Assembly (NCBI GenBank): GCA_963819785.1
Contig: CAWFXW010000028.1
Location: forward strand, 124,001 to 188,000
DNA length: 64,000 nt
DNA from: Palsa-504 sp963819785
GTDB taxonomy: Bacteria > Actinomycetota > Actinomycetes > Streptosporangiales > Streptosporangiaceae
Reading direction: 5' to 3'
The position numbers and the translations under genes are program-made. Position 1 is the stretch's first letter. Each line of letters begins with the position of its first letter. Of the stretch, positions 27,138-35,507 are shown one piece after another. The notes below the pieces were generated by a model that saw only the letters and a program-made list of their open reading frames with translations, did not search any database and was not told the DNA's origin.

Positions 27138-28376
27138 ATGCAGGACCGGGAGCTGGTCGCGGCCATCGTCAAGGGTGAGCCGGACGCGCTCGCCGAGGCG
27201 TATGACCGTTACGGGGCGCCGCTGTACGGCTACTGCCGGTCCATGCTGCCCGAGCCGCATTCGCCGGGTGAGGCCGCCGACGTCGTGGCGGACACCTTTA
27301 CCGTCGCCACCGCCAAGCTCCAGGGGCTCCGCGATCCGGACCAGCTCAGCGCCTGGCTGCAGGCGGTCGCGCGGAACGAATGCCTGCGCCGGCTCGGCGC
27401 CGCAGGGGTTGCGGCCGACAGCGCGGCCGGCTCTGCCTCGGCCGAGGCCGCCTGGCTGGCCGTATCCGACGGCCCCGGGCGGGCCGCGTCCGACGGCGCG
27501 GCGGCGGAGGTCAGCCCGCCCGGCAGCCTGCGGGAACGGGTGCTGCAGGGCGGAGGGGACCACTCGCCGACCGGACGCGCGCACCGGGCGAGTGTGACGC
27601 ACCGCGCCGGGGCGTTCGGCCCGACGGGATTTCCGAAGCCGGTCATCCCGCCCGGGCCGCAGTGGTGGCACGAGGTCCGGCGGCGGCCGCGCGCTTCGGC
27701 CGCGGTGGCGGCTGTGGCTCTGGCGGTCGTGGCGGGCGGGATCGCCACGCTGCTGGTCTCGGGCGGGACGCACCGGGCCCACGCCTCGACCGTCGCGCTG
27801 GGCGGGAGCACGTTCGCGACGGCCGGCGCGCCCTCGGTCGCGGCGTCGAGCCAGCCGGCCGGGCGGCCCTCGCCGAGCCGCGGGCCCACGCCCGCGCCGG
27901 GATCGCCGGGCACGAAGACGTCCCCGGCGGACGAGCCCACGCCGGGCCGGGCCACGTCGCCGGGCACGCCGCGGTCATCGGCTCCGGCCCCGGGCTCGCC
28001 CTCACCATCGCCGTCCGCGTCACCATCGCCGTCCGCGTCACCGCCGCCGTCCGCGTCACCGTCGCCGTCGCCCTCGCCGCCCCCTCCGCCGCCGGGCACC
28101 CTGCAGGTGACCCCGCGCCGAATCGTGCTGTCCGCGCTGGCGGGCAAGCCGGCCAGCGCGACGTTCATCATCACGGCGGTGGGCGGCCCGGTCAGCTTCG
28201 TGGTCACCAGCCCGAACGCCCATGTCACCGTGTCGCCGCCATCCGGCTCGCTGAACGCGGCCGGCTCCTGGGTGACGGTCAGCGTGACGGTGCGGAGCAA
28301 GGTCGCGCTCAGCGTGCGCCTGATGGTCAACCCGGGCGCCCTGGTCGTCACGGTGGTGTTCAGCATCAAGGCGTAG
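27138..28376 (+). CDS. Sigma-70 region 2 domain fused to a membrane anchor and exported beta domain
   Basis: A 412-residue protein. Residues 1-90 match sigma-70 region 2 (LVAAIVKGEPDALAEAYDRY, then DVVADTFTVATAKLQGL and AWLQAVARNECLRRL). No region 4 follows. Residues about 185-205 form one transmembrane helix (ASAAVAAVALAVVAGGIATL). Next comes a Ser/Pro linker (SPSPSASPSP type), and the last 90 residues form an exported immunoglobulin-like or BACON-like beta domain (LQVTPRRIVLSALAGKPASA). This layout recurs in actinomycetes, but its function is not established. It lies 108 bases after the kinase gene. Confidence 0.75.
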   Translation: MQDRELVAAIVKGEPDALAEAYDRYGAPLYGYCRSMLPEPHSPGEAADVVADTFTVATAKLQGLRDPDQLSAWLQAVARNECLRRLGAAGVAADSAAGSASAEAAWLAVSDGPGRAASDGAAAEVSPPGSLRERVLQGGGDHSPTGRAHRASVTHRAGAFGPTGFPKPVIPPGPQWWHEVRRRPRASAAVAAVALAVVAGGIATLLVSGGTHRAHASTVALGGSTFATAGAPSVAASSQPAGRPSPSRGPTPAPGSPGTKTSPADEPTPGRATSPGTPRSSAPAPGSPSPSPSASPSPSASPPPSASPSPSPSPPPPPPGTLQVTPRRIVLSALAGKPASATFIITAVGGPVSFVVTSPNAHVTVSPPSGSLNAAGSWVTVSVTVRSKVALSVRLMVNPGALVVTVVFSIKA

Positions 28377-28392
28377 CTGGCTTACCTCCGGC

Positions 28393-29332
28393 TTACCCGC
28401 CGGACGCCGCCAGGAAGGCGTCGAGCTCGGCCTGGAACGGGGATTCCGCGGGGCCGGCGCGGGTGACGGCCAGCGCGGCGGCCGCGTTGGCCCGGCTCGC
28501 GGCGGCGGCCGGCGGCAGCGCGGCGGCCAGGCCGGCCAGGAACACCCCGGCGTGCGCGTCGCCCGCACCGGTGGTATCCACCGCCACCACGTCGGGCGCG
28601 GGGATCAGGGTGAGCGGGCCCGCGCGCAGGGCGAGGACGCACCCGGCCCGGCCAGCCCGGACGATCACGCCGGTCCGGCCGGTGCGCGCGAGCAGCAGGC
28701 GGGCCGCCTCGGCCGGGTCGCCGGCCCCGGTGAGCAGGGCGGCCTCACGCTGGTTGGAGCTCCACCAGTCGCAGCGGTCGAGGACGGGGCCGAGCACCGC
28801 CGCCGGGATGTCCGCGATCAGCGGCCCCGGGTCGACGAACAGCAGCGCCTCGGCCGGGAGCGCGGCGGCCCAGGCCCCGAGGATGGCCCCCGATTCCGGT
28901 GCCACCAGCCCGTACCCGGACACGTAGAACGGCGTCCCCGGCCCCGGCCCCGATCGCGTCCCACGCGCCGGGCTGACGGAGCGTCTCGGCGCCCAGGCTG
29001 GTCACGAACGTGCGCTCGCCGCCGTCCTCGACCAGGGCCACGTCGAAGCCGGTGTCGGTGTCCGGGTCCGGCGCGCGCAGGACCGCGATGCCCTCGGCGG
29101 CCAGCGCCGCGCGCACCTTGTCACCCCACGGCCCGGTGCCGTGGCCGCCCGCGTAGACGACCGGCAGGCCCTGCCTGGCGGCGGCGGCCATGATGTTGAA
29201 CCCGCCGCCCACCTGGACGGACGAGGATCCGGCGAGCATGTCGCCGCCGCGTTCGGGGAGCGCGGGGACCCACATCAGCAGGTCCACGAGCGCCTCGCCG
29301 GCGAACACGAGGCGCGTCAGCGACTGGTCCAT
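28393..29332 (-). CDS. PfkB family carbohydrate kinase, frame broken
   Basis: A ribokinase-like sugar kinase. The N-terminal frame has VFAGEALVDLLMWVP and VQVGGGFNIMAAAARQGLPV. Near 28935, in a GGCCCCGGCCCCG run, the frame changes. The C-terminal frame has DWWSSNQREAALLTG and the catalytic VDTTGAGDAHAGVFLAGL. Start ATG 29332. It follows the ADP-ribosylglycohydrolase, a pairing that suggests salvage of ribose released from ADP-ribosylated compounds or nucleosides. That pathway is an inference. Confidence 0.86.
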
Positions 29333-29386
29333 CTGGCTGGTTTACCACGTGTCCTGGCGCGACCGAGGGGCACAGGCCGGGTTGTG

Positions 29387-30367
29387 CTAGCGCAGGGCGA
29401 AAAGGTCGTCGGCCAGGCCGGCCAGGTCCAGGCCGTGAGCGTCGATGACGGCGACGGCGTCGGCCGGGAAGGCCCGCAGACCGTGGCAGGCGCCCGCCAC
29501 GGCACCGGCCATGGCGGCGATCGTGTCGCAGTCGCCGCCGAGCGAGGCGGCCATGAGGCAGGCCTGCCACGGGTCATCCGGGAGCGCGGCAAGCACCGCG
29601 AACGCGGCCGGGACCGACTCCTGGGTGGCCAGGCTGGTCCCGACCAGGGTGTAGATCAGCTCGGCGGCTTCGGCCCGGTCCCGGCCCGAGACCAGGCCGG
29701 TGGCCCATTCGATGCGGGCGCCCACGTCGGCGCCCGCGACCCAGTGCCCTCGGCCGGCCGCGATCCCCGCGGCGTCCACCGCGAACGCCGTTGCCTCCCC
29801 GATCCCGGCACCGTCCAGGCCCGCGCTCACCGCGGCGGCCACGGCGGCCGCCCCGGCCAGGGCCAGGCCGGTGTGGTGCGTGACATAGCTCGCCGCCACG
29901 ACATGGTCGATCAGGGCAGGCAGATCCGGGGGGACGGCTATTCCGACGGGCGTGATGCGCATCGCGGCGCCGTTGGTGTCGCCAGCGACGCCGGTTTCCT
30001 CCGGGGGGACGCCGGCCAGGACGGCAGCGACGGCGCGCTTGGTGGAGGGGCCGAGCAGGTCGAGCGAGCCGCGCGCGGCCATGTCACGCTCCCAGCTGAC
30101 CAGCGCCTGGGCCAGTTCTCGGGGATCGATGGTGCCGCGGCCGCTGACCAGGAGCCTGCCGAGCAGGACGGCCTGCTCGGTGTCGTCGGTGACGCTGCCC
30201 GCGGGCAGGCCAGCGGCGATCGGGTGCCCGGGCGGCGCGGGCTCGAAGCCATACAGCTGCACTCCCCAGCGCGCTACGATCTCGCGCCGGGACAGCAGCT
30301 GCGTCGGCATGCCGAGCGCATCGCCGATGGCCAGCCCGTACAGCGCGCCGCGCGCACGGCCGCCCAA
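29387..30367 (-). CDS. ADP-ribosylglycohydrolase family protein
   Basis: A 326-residue DraG/ARH-type hydrolase that removes ADP-ribose or cleaves related N-glycosides. The metal-binding motifs are intact: GLAIGDALGMPTQ at the start, SVTDDTEQAVLLGRL, then SLGGDCDTIAAMAGAVAGA near the C terminus. The start is TTG 30367, three bases after the VOC gene stop, so it is part of a run of closely packed genes on the minus strand (Ohr, MDMPI, VOC, this gene, PfkB). Confidence 0.9.
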   Translation of the reverse strand: MGGRARGALYGLAIGDALGMPTQLLSRREIVARWGVQLYGFEPAPPGHPIAAGLPAGSVTDDTEQAVLLGRLLVSGRGTIDPRELAQALVSWERDMAARGSLDLLGPSTKRAVAAVLAGVPPEETGVAGDTNGAAMRITPVGIAVPPDLPALIDHVVAASYVTHHTGLALAGAAAVAAAVSAGLDGAGIGEATAFAVDAAGIAAGRGHWVAGADVGARIEWATGLVSGRDRAEAAELIYTLVGTSLATQESVPAAFAVLAALPDDPWQACLMAASLGGDCDTIAAMAGAVAGACHGLRAFPADAVAVIDAHGLDLAGLADDLFALR

Positions 30368-30370
30368 GGG

Positions 30371-30851
30371 CTACAGGACCTGGTTGCCGTACATCTCGCC
30401 GAGGGGGTCGGCGAGGAGTTCCAGGCGGGCGCCGTCCGGGTCGCGGAAGTACAGCGACACGCCGCTTTCCTCCTGGTAGGGAACCTCGGCCCGGTCCAGG
30501 TTTGCGCGCAGGTGGGCCCACTTCTCCGGAGTGACCGAGATGGCCAGGTGGTGCAGGCCGCCGAGGACTTCCGCGTACGGGCCAAGGTCCAGCCCGGGGA
30601 AGTCGAAGAAGGCGACCAGGTTGCCGTTGCCCACGTCGAAGAAGAAGTGGTTGGACCCCTCGTAGTCCCGGTTCTCGATGATCTCGGTCAGCGGGAACTC
30701 CAGGACCTCGGAATAGAACCGGATGGTCCGCTCGACGTCCGAGCTGATCAGCGCGGTGTGGTGGATCCCGCGCGCGCTGCTCGGCGGGCGGTCGTCCTTG
30801 ATGTACTCGGCGTGCAGCCGCGCGCGTTCGGCCTCGATAGCGGCGAGGTCC
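30371..30851 (-). CDS. VOC family dioxygenase/glyoxalase-like protein
   Basis: A 160-residue VOC protein. The metal ligand HHTALISSDVERTIRFYSEVL and second-half ligand LHHLAISVTPEKWAHLR are visible, with the closing SLYFRDPDGARLELLADP. It is probably an extradiol-dioxygenase or glyoxalase relative. ATG 30851 follows the MDMPI gene by 16 bases, so they form one operon. Confidence 0.9.
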
Positions 30852-30867
30852 ATAGGCCAGGCGCCCC

Positions 30868-31680
30868 CTAGATCCGGAAGAACGAGTTGAGGAACTGGTC
30901 GGCCACGATCCGGTCGCCCCTGATCGTGCCCGCGTTCACCCGCCCGAACGCGGTCAGGACCAGCGTGCCGGGATCGAACTCGATCACGGCGGGCAGCCCG
31001 GACACATCCTCCTGAGCGTAACTCAGGCCCTCGGCGCTGATGTTGACCTGGTAGTCCTGCGCGTTCTTCCCGGACAGCCTGATGCCGATAGTGTAGGCAT
31101 CGACGTCGGCCGGGACGTCCGTGGTGGCCTGCCACAAGATGAACATGAACGGCGCGAGCAGGTCCGCGGTGTCGCCCATCAGGCTGTGCGCCCGGCCGGA
31201 GCCCTGGCGGATGTCCCACCCGTGCACGCCGTAGTCCATGAGCTGGAACACCGGGTAGAAGAAGGCGGGCAGCGGGCCCATGTACTTGTGCGGCACGATC
31301 AGCGCGCCCCATTCGTCCGGGCCTAGCGCCTCGCAGATCTCCATCAGCTTGGCGAAGTCGGTGCGGAGCCGGTCGACCGCCTCGGCCTGGCTCAGCGCGC
31401 GGTGTTCCTTGGCGGCCTCATCGAGCCGGTCCTGCATGACCCGGACGCCCAGCGGACCGGCGACCGTCCCGCCGGAACGGGCCGCGTCGAAGCCGACGAA
31501 GTAGCTCTCGGTCACGTCGATCAGGTGACCGACGATGTCCCGGGTCTCCCATTCGCTGCACGCGGTCTTTCCGGTCCACGGGCTGTTCGCGGCCATCTCG
31601 AACAGCGCGCCGGCTTCCCGGCGGACCACCCGGAGCAGGTTCTCCTTGGCGGCGTAGTTGGTCGCGTCCCAGTCGTTCAT
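30868..31680 (-). CDS. Mycothiol-dependent maleylpyruvate isomerase-like (MDMPI/DinB) protein
   Basis: A 270-residue protein with the MDMPI N-terminal four-helix (DinB-like) domain: CSEWETRDIVGHLIDVTESYFVGFDAA near residue 40, and HGWDIRQGSG near residue 155 carrying the metal-site histidine. The C-terminal 90 residues are an SCP2-like domain. The family uses mycothiol as cofactor and here probably handles a small thiol adduct. Paired operators lie directly upstream (31699-31732 and 31779-31826). Confidence 0.85.
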   Translation of the reverse strand: MNDWDATNYAAKENLLRVVRREAGALFEMAANSPWTGKTACSEWETRDIVGHLIDVTESYFVGFDAARSGGTVAGPLGVRVMQDRLDEAAKEHRALSQAEAVDRLRTDFAKLMEICEALGPDEWGALIVPHKYMGPLPAFFYPVFQLMDYGVHGWDIRQGSGRAHSLMGDTADLLAPFMFILWQATTDVPADVDAYTIGIRLSGKNAQDYQVNISAEGLSYAQEDVSGLPAVIEFDPGTLVLTAFGRVNAGTIRGDRIVADQFLNSFFRI

Positions 31681-31698
31681 GACGACCTCCGAAGGTGG

Positions 31699-31732
31699 GT
31701 TCGCATCCCGAACGTAAGTTCATAACGCGAAC
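31699..31732. promoter_or_regulatory. Paired GTTC-N7-GAAC dyads at the MDMPI promoter
   Basis: GTTCGCATCCCGAAC (31699-31713) and GTTCATAACGCGAAC (31718-31732) are two copies of the same half-sites, with centres 19 bases apart, ending 19 bases before the MDMPI start. The arrangement is that of a tandem operator. No regulator gene is adjacent. Confidence 0.6.
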
Positions 31733-31778
31733 CCTAGAACCTCGGGCCGTCGCGGGTCAACGGGGACAATGGGTGGAG

Positions 31779-31826
31779 TGAAACTCGCGTTTCAGCACGC
31801 TAGAACGTGGTGAAACCCCGGTTTCA
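31779..31826. promoter_or_regulatory. Paired TGAAAC-N4-GTTTCA palindromes
   Basis: TGAAACTCGCGTTTCA (31779-31794) and TGAAACCCCGGTTTCA (31811-31826) are two identical dyads with centres 32 bases apart, about three helix turns. They lie between the Ohr stop and the MDMPI start and so most likely regulate the MDMPI-led operon. Confidence 0.65.
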
Positions 31827-31835
31827 TCACATTGG

Positions 31836-31879
31836 GGCGCGGGTGACGGGGAGCGAGGGGCGCGGGTGACGGGGAGCGA
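31836..31879. repeat. 21-bp direct repeat, two copies
   Basis: Two identical 21-base G-rich units at 31836-31856 and 31859-31879, two bases apart, just beyond the Ohr stop codon. A partial third follows. They have no obvious coding role and may weaken or replace a terminator. Confidence 0.7.
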
Positions 31880-31893
31880 CGGGCGCGGGACGG

Positions 31894-32316
31894 CTACGGG
31901 ACGCGGAGCTCGACGCTGATGTTGCCGCGGGTGGCGCGGGAGTAGGGGCATCGCTGGTGGGCTGCCTCGGCTAGCTCGCGCGTCTGGGCCTGATCCAGGC
32001 TCGGGATGCTGATGGTCAGCGTGACCACCAGTCCGAACATGTCGCCCTCAGGCCCGACGCCGACCTGGGCGGTCACGGTGGAATGGCTGGCGTCCACGTG
32101 CGCCTGGCGGGCCAGGCCGCGCAGCGCGCTGTGGAAGCAGGCGGCGTAGCCGGCCGCGAACAGCTGCTCGGGGTTGGTGCCCGGGCCGCCGGGGCCGTCG
32201 AGCTCGGTCGGCACCGAGAGGTCGAGATCGAGACGGTGGTCCGTGGACAGCACGTGGCCGGCGCGGCCGTCGCCGGTGGACATGACCTCCGCGGTGTAAA
32301 GGATCTTGTCGGGCAT
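31894..32316 (-). CDS. Organic hydroperoxide resistance protein (Ohr/OsmC)
   Basis: A 140-residue thiol peroxidase that reduces organic hydroperoxides. Both redox cysteines are in context: GYAACFHSALRGLA and AHQRCPYSRATRGNI. The start is ATG 32316 (MPDKILYTAEV). Family length and fold are normal. No OhrR-type regulator is adjacent. It lies upstream of the MDMPI-VOC-ARH-PfkB run but is separated from it by operators, so it is probably a separate transcript. Confidence 0.93.
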   Translation of the reverse strand: MPDKILYTAEVMSTGDGRAGHVLSTDHRLDLDLSVPTELDGPGGPGTNPEQLFAAGYAACFHSALRGLARQAHVDASHSTVTAQVGVGPEGDMFGLVVTLTISIPSLDQAQTRELAEAAHQRCPYSRATRGNISVELRVP

Positions 32317-32405
32317 GGGCAAACTTTATCGATCATGGTTGAGCGATACCAGCAAAGAGGGCATTCCCGGCGGCGGCCCGTGCTCGATTAGGGCACCTTA
32401 TTTAT

Positions 32406-32427
32406 CCGGGGGGATCCATCCCCCCGG
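32406..32427. terminator. Perfect 10-bp hairpin in the ohr / small-protein spacer
   Basis: CCGGGGGGAT (32406-32415) pairs perfectly with 32418-32427 across a two-base turn and is followed by a C-run. It lies between divergently transcribed ohr and the small hydrophobic gene, so it sits in a leader rather than after a gene. It may be an attenuator or a relic. Confidence 0.5.
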
Positions 32428-32509
32428 ACCCCCCCTTGGTACCCACAGATGTTTTATCCGCTCCAGGGGGGTACCTGTACGGCGTCAAGGCTTACGAAGG
32501 AGGTCCGAA

Positions 32510-32644
32510 ATGCTGCTCATGCTCCTGCTCCTGCTGGTCGTCCTGGTGCTGTTCGGCGCGGGGTTCGCGCTGCACGTGCTGTGGTGGGTGGCCATCGCGG
32601 CGCTGGTCCTGTGGGTGATCGGCTTCTTCATGCGTCGCGCGTAA
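32510..32644 (+). CDS. Small hydrophobic membrane protein (Lmo0937-like)
   Basis: A 44-residue protein made of two hydrophobic segments (LMLLLLLVVLVLFGAGFAL and WWVAIAALVLWVIGFFM) ending in MRRA. This matches the short hydrophobic family common in Firmicutes and actinomycetes. The near-perfect Shine-Dalgarno AAGGAGG lies eight bases before ATG 32510, which strongly supports expression. Its 3' end overlaps the convergent cbiB by 17 bases. Function unknown, probably envelope stress. Confidence 0.82.
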   Translation: MLLMLLLLLVVLVLFGAGFALHVLWWVAIAALVLWVIGFFMRRA

Positions 32645-33662
32645 GCGCGATCAGTACGGCCAGGCCGGTCGCGGCCGCGGTGACGGCCCGGGAAAGCCGG
32701 ACCGCGCGGCGGATGTCGTCTGGCTCTGAGGTCCGCCCTTCCCCCAGTCCCGGGCGGACCTCGGTGACGCCGCCGTAGACGTTCGTGCCGCCCAGGCGGA
32801 GGCCGAGGGCTCCGGCGAAGGCAGCCTCACACCGCCCGGCATTCGGGCTCGGGTGGCGGCCGCCGTCCCGGAGCACGGCCCGCGCCGCCGCCGCGGCCGG
32901 ACCTGGCAAGCGATGTCCCTCTGCCGGAGGACTCTGGGCGGACGTTCCCGGCAGAGGGGCCATTTTTGTCTTTATGGTCGGCGCGCACGCGATGGTGAGC
33001 GCGGCCGTGACGCGGGCGGGCACCCAGTTGGCCGCGTCGTCCAGCCGGGCCGAGGCCCAGCCGAAGCGCAGGTACCGGGGCGACCGGTAGCCCACCATCG
33101 CGTCCAGCGTGTTGACCGCCCGGTAGGCGGCTAGGCCCGGCAGCCCCGCCACCGCGCCCCACAGCAGCGGCGCGACCACCGCGTCGCAGGTGTTCTCGGC
33201 CACGGACTCGATCACGGCCCGCGTCATCTCGGTCTCGCCGAGGCCGGCCGGGTCGCGGCCGCACAGGCTGGGCAGCACCCGCCGCGCTTGGGCAAGATCG
33301 TGCCGGGCCAGTGCCACCATGGCCCGTTCGGCATAAAAATGTAGCGAGCGGGCACCGGTGACGGCCCATACCGTGAGTGCGGCCGCTGCTACCTGCGACG
33401 ACGGCCGGCCTCGCGTACGGCGGTCCAGGAGCGCGGCCGGGGCGGCGACGGCCAGGACGCAGGCGGCGGCGTGCGCGGCGCCGCGCAGCCGGGAGTCGGC
33501 GTAGTCGCGGGCCTCGAGCGCGGCCGCGGCCCGGCCGAACCCGGCCACCGGGTGAAAGCGCCGCGGGTCGCCGAGCAGCGCGTCGAGCGCCGCCCCGGCG
33601 GCCAGGCCGACGGCGAGCGGCCATTGGCGGGTTTTCAGCGGCCGGTGGCGGGACCTGGGCAT
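32628..33662 (-). CDS. cbiB: Adenosylcobinamide-phosphate synthase
   Basis: A 344-residue CobD/CbiB membrane enzyme that joins aminopropanol (phosphate) to adenosylcobyric acid. Conserved features are LDALLGDPRRFHPVAGFGRA at the start, RDPAGLGETEMTRAVIESVAENTCDAVVAPLLWG in the centre, AAYRAVNTLDAMVGYRSPRYLRFGWASARLDDAANWVPAR, and NAGRCEAAFAGALGLRLGG near the end. ATG 33662 fits the family start. It is the fourth cobalamin gene of the window and is set apart from the 7-11 kb group. Confidence 0.93.
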   Translation of the reverse strand: MPRSRHRPLKTRQWPLAVGLAAGAALDALLGDPRRFHPVAGFGRAAAALEARDYADSRLRGAAHAAACVLAVAAPAALLDRRTRGRPSSQVAAAALTVWAVTGARSLHFYAERAMVALARHDLAQARRVLPSLCGRDPAGLGETEMTRAVIESVAENTCDAVVAPLLWGAVAGLPGLAAYRAVNTLDAMVGYRSPRYLRFGWASARLDDAANWVPARVTAALTIACAPTIKTKMAPLPGTSAQSPPAEGHRLPGPAAAAARAVLRDGGRHPSPNAGRCEAAFAGALGLRLGGTNVYGGVTEVRPGLGEGRTSEPDDIRRAVRLSRAVTAAATGLAVLIALTRDA

Positions 33663-33759
33663 CACGCCATTGTGCCCCTCCGGTCGTAGGACCATCGGCC
33701 GAGGGCGGGTGCGGCGGCCGGCCGATGTGCTTTCGCGTGATCGCGGACAGGCTGGCGGT

Positions 33760-34458
33760 ATGCGAACGTATGCCGAACTGCCCGGGCTGATGACCGTGAT
33801 GACCGGGGACGAGAAGCACGGGCCGAGCGCGACGTCCACGCTCGACGTGCTGTGGGTGCTGTACGACCAGGTGCTGCGGGTGTCGCCGGGCCGGCTGGAT
33901 GATCCGGGCCGGGACCGGTTCCTGCTGTCCAAGGGGCACGGGCCGGCCGCGTACTACGCGGTCCTCGCGGCCAAGGAGTTCTTCCCGGAGTCGTGGCTGG
34001 CCGGGTTCGGCTCGGCGGGATCGCGGCTCGGGTATCACCCGGACCGCAACCTGGTGCCGGGAGTGGAGATCGCCAGCGGGTCGCTGGGACACGGGCTGCC
34101 GCTCGGGGTCGGGCTCGCGCACGGGCTGCTGGCGCGGGGGCTGCCCGGCCTTGGTGACCGAGCGCCCCGGGTGTTCGTGCTGGTCGGCGACGCGGAACTG
34201 GACGAGGGCAGCAACAACGAGGCGATCGTGTACGCCGGTGCCGTGGGGCTGCCGAACCTGGTCGTGGTCGCGGTGGACAACCAGTCCTCGTCGTACGGCT
34301 GGGGCGCGGGCGGCATCGAGGCGCACTTCGCGGTGAGCGGCTGGTCGGTGGCGCGGGTGTCCGGGCGCGATCACGCCGCGCTTTCCGCGGCGCTTTCGGC
34401 TTCCGGTTCGGAGTCCGGGCCGCGGCTGGTGGTGGCGACGGTGGAGGGAGAGTCATGA
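33760..34458 (+). CDS. Transketolase, N-terminal (thiamine diphosphate) subunit
   Basis: A 232-residue split transketolase alpha part. The TPP-binding features are RFLLSKGHGPAAYYAVLAAKEFF, SLGHGLPLGVGLAHGLL, and the metal/TPP motif VGDAELDEGSNNEAIVYAG (GDA rather than GDG), followed by NLVVVAVDNQSS. ATG 33760 gives the expected start (MRTYAELPGLM). It overlaps the C-terminal subunit by ATGA, so the two form a heteromer. Sugar specificity of such split enzymes is not predictable from sequence. Confidence 0.9.
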   Translation: MRTYAELPGLMTVMTGDEKHGPSATSTLDVLWVLYDQVLRVSPGRLDDPGRDRFLLSKGHGPAAYYAVLAAKEFFPESWLAGFGSAGSRLGYHPDRNLVPGVEIASGSLGHGLPLGVGLAHGLLARGLPGLGDRAPRVFVLVGDAELDEGSNNEAIVYAGAVGLPNLVVVAVDNQSSSYGWGAGGIEAHFAVSGWSVARVSGRDHAALSAALSASGSESGPRLVVATVEGES

Positions 34459-35468
34459 GTGACATGCGGACGGTTTTCGCGTCGACGGCCTCGGCGCTGC
34501 TGGACGAGGACCCGCTGACCGCGGTGGTGCTGGCCGAGATCTCGGCCGACCTGTTCGCCAAGGCGGCGGCGCGGCACCCCGAGCGCGTGCTCAACGTGGG
34601 AATCCGGGAGCAGCTGATGGTCGGCGTGGCGGGCGGGCTGGCGCTGGCCGGGCTGCGCCCGATCGTGCACAGCTACGCGCCGTTCCTGGTCGAGCGGGCC
34701 TTCGAGCAGGTCAAGCTGGACCTCGCGCACCAGGGGGCGCGGGCCGTGCTGGTCAGCATCGGCGCGTCGTACGACGCTGCTCGGGCGGGGCGGACGCACC
34801 AGGCGCCGGGGGACGTGGCGCTGCTGGACACCGTGCCGGGGTTCTCGGTGGTCGTGCCGGGGCATCCGGACGAGGTGCCGGAGCTGCTGCGGTCCGCGGT
34901 GGGCGCGCTGGACTCTTCGTCGACGTACGTGCGGTTGTCAAGCGAGGCCAACCGGTCGGCGCTGCCGGTGCGGCCGGGGCTGCAGGTGGTGCGTTCGGGC
35001 CGGGAGGCGGTGGTGGTGGCCGTGGGGCCGATGCTGTCACCGGTGCTCGACGCGGTGGGCGACATGGACGTGACTGTGGCTTACGCGACGAGCGTTCGGC
35101 CGTTCGACGGGGAGGGGTTGCGGGCGCTGGGCTTTTCATCCGTGGTGCTGGTCGAGCCGTACCTGGCGGGGACGTCTGCATATCTTGTGTCCTCTCTTGT
35201 GTCCTCGGCGCTGGCGGGGCGGGCGCACCGGCTGCTCAGCTTGGGCGTGGGGCGTTCGGAGGTGCGGCGGTACGGCACGCCGGACTACCACGCGGCGCTG
35301 CACGGGCTGGATGCGACGGGGATCCGGCGTTCGGTTGTTTCGTTTCTTTCCCGCCTTGACTTAGAGCGCGCTTCACGAGGTTGGCTGGGCCTTATGGAGT
35401 ACCGCGTGATCGGGACCGACCCGGCGGGCAGCTCGAGGAGAGCCTGGCGGCGGTGGACCTGGAGCTGA
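34455..35468 (+). CDS. Transketolase, C-terminal (Pyr and C) subunit; 3' end altered
   Basis: A 337-residue beta subunit: the pyrimidine domain (RVLNVGIREQLMVGVAGGLALAG, then HSYAPFLVERAFEQVKLDLAHQG) and the C-terminal transketolase domain (VYVRLSSEANR-like segment, VSVRPFDGEGLRALGFSSVVLVEPYLAGTSAYLV). The family end is about ILSFLS near residue 300. The last 30 residues (from LDLERASRG) run into DNA that in another frame encodes an aldo/keto reductase tail, so the natural 3' end was probably replaced by a deletion junction. Confidence 0.85.
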   Translation: MSDMRTVFASTASALLDEDPLTAVVLAEISADLFAKAAARHPERVLNVGIREQLMVGVAGGLALAGLRPIVHSYAPFLVERAFEQVKLDLAHQGARAVLVSIGASYDAARAGRTHQAPGDVALLDTVPGFSVVVPGHPDEVPELLRSAVGALDSSSTYVRLSSEANRSALPVRPGLQVVRSGREAVVVAVGPMLSPVLDAVGDMDVTVAYATSVRPFDGEGLRALGFSSVVLVEPYLAGTSAYLVSSLVSSALAGRAHRLLSLGVGRSEVRRYGTPDYHAALHGLDATGIRRSVVSFLSRLDLERASRGWLGLMEYRVIGTDPAGSSRRAWRRWTWS

Positions 35469-35505
35469 GCGTGGCGCAGCGGGAGCGGCTGGACCAAGCG
35501 CACTG
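35410..35505 (+). pseudogene. C-terminal remnant of an aldo/keto reductase
   Basis: In the frame offset from the transketolase end, GGQLEESLAAVDLELSVAQR followed by ERLDQAH and TGA is the typical tail of an aldo/keto reductase (QLEENLAALDLELS...RLD). Only some 30 residues remain. It marks a deletion that fused the transketolase subunit gene to a lost neighbour. Confidence 0.75.
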
Positions 35506-35507
35506 AA

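Noticed and set aside
27990..28085. Ser/Pro/Ala tandem repeat as a mobile or regulatory repeat
   Set aside because: It codes for the extracellular SPSPSASP linker of the membrane sigma-like protein and is explained by that role.
33314..33340. Similarity of ATGGCCCGTTCGGCATAAAA to the hairpin repeat at 2129 and 15531
   Set aside because: The match is partial and lies within the conserved cbiB coding sequence (YAERAMVALARHD), so it is chance.
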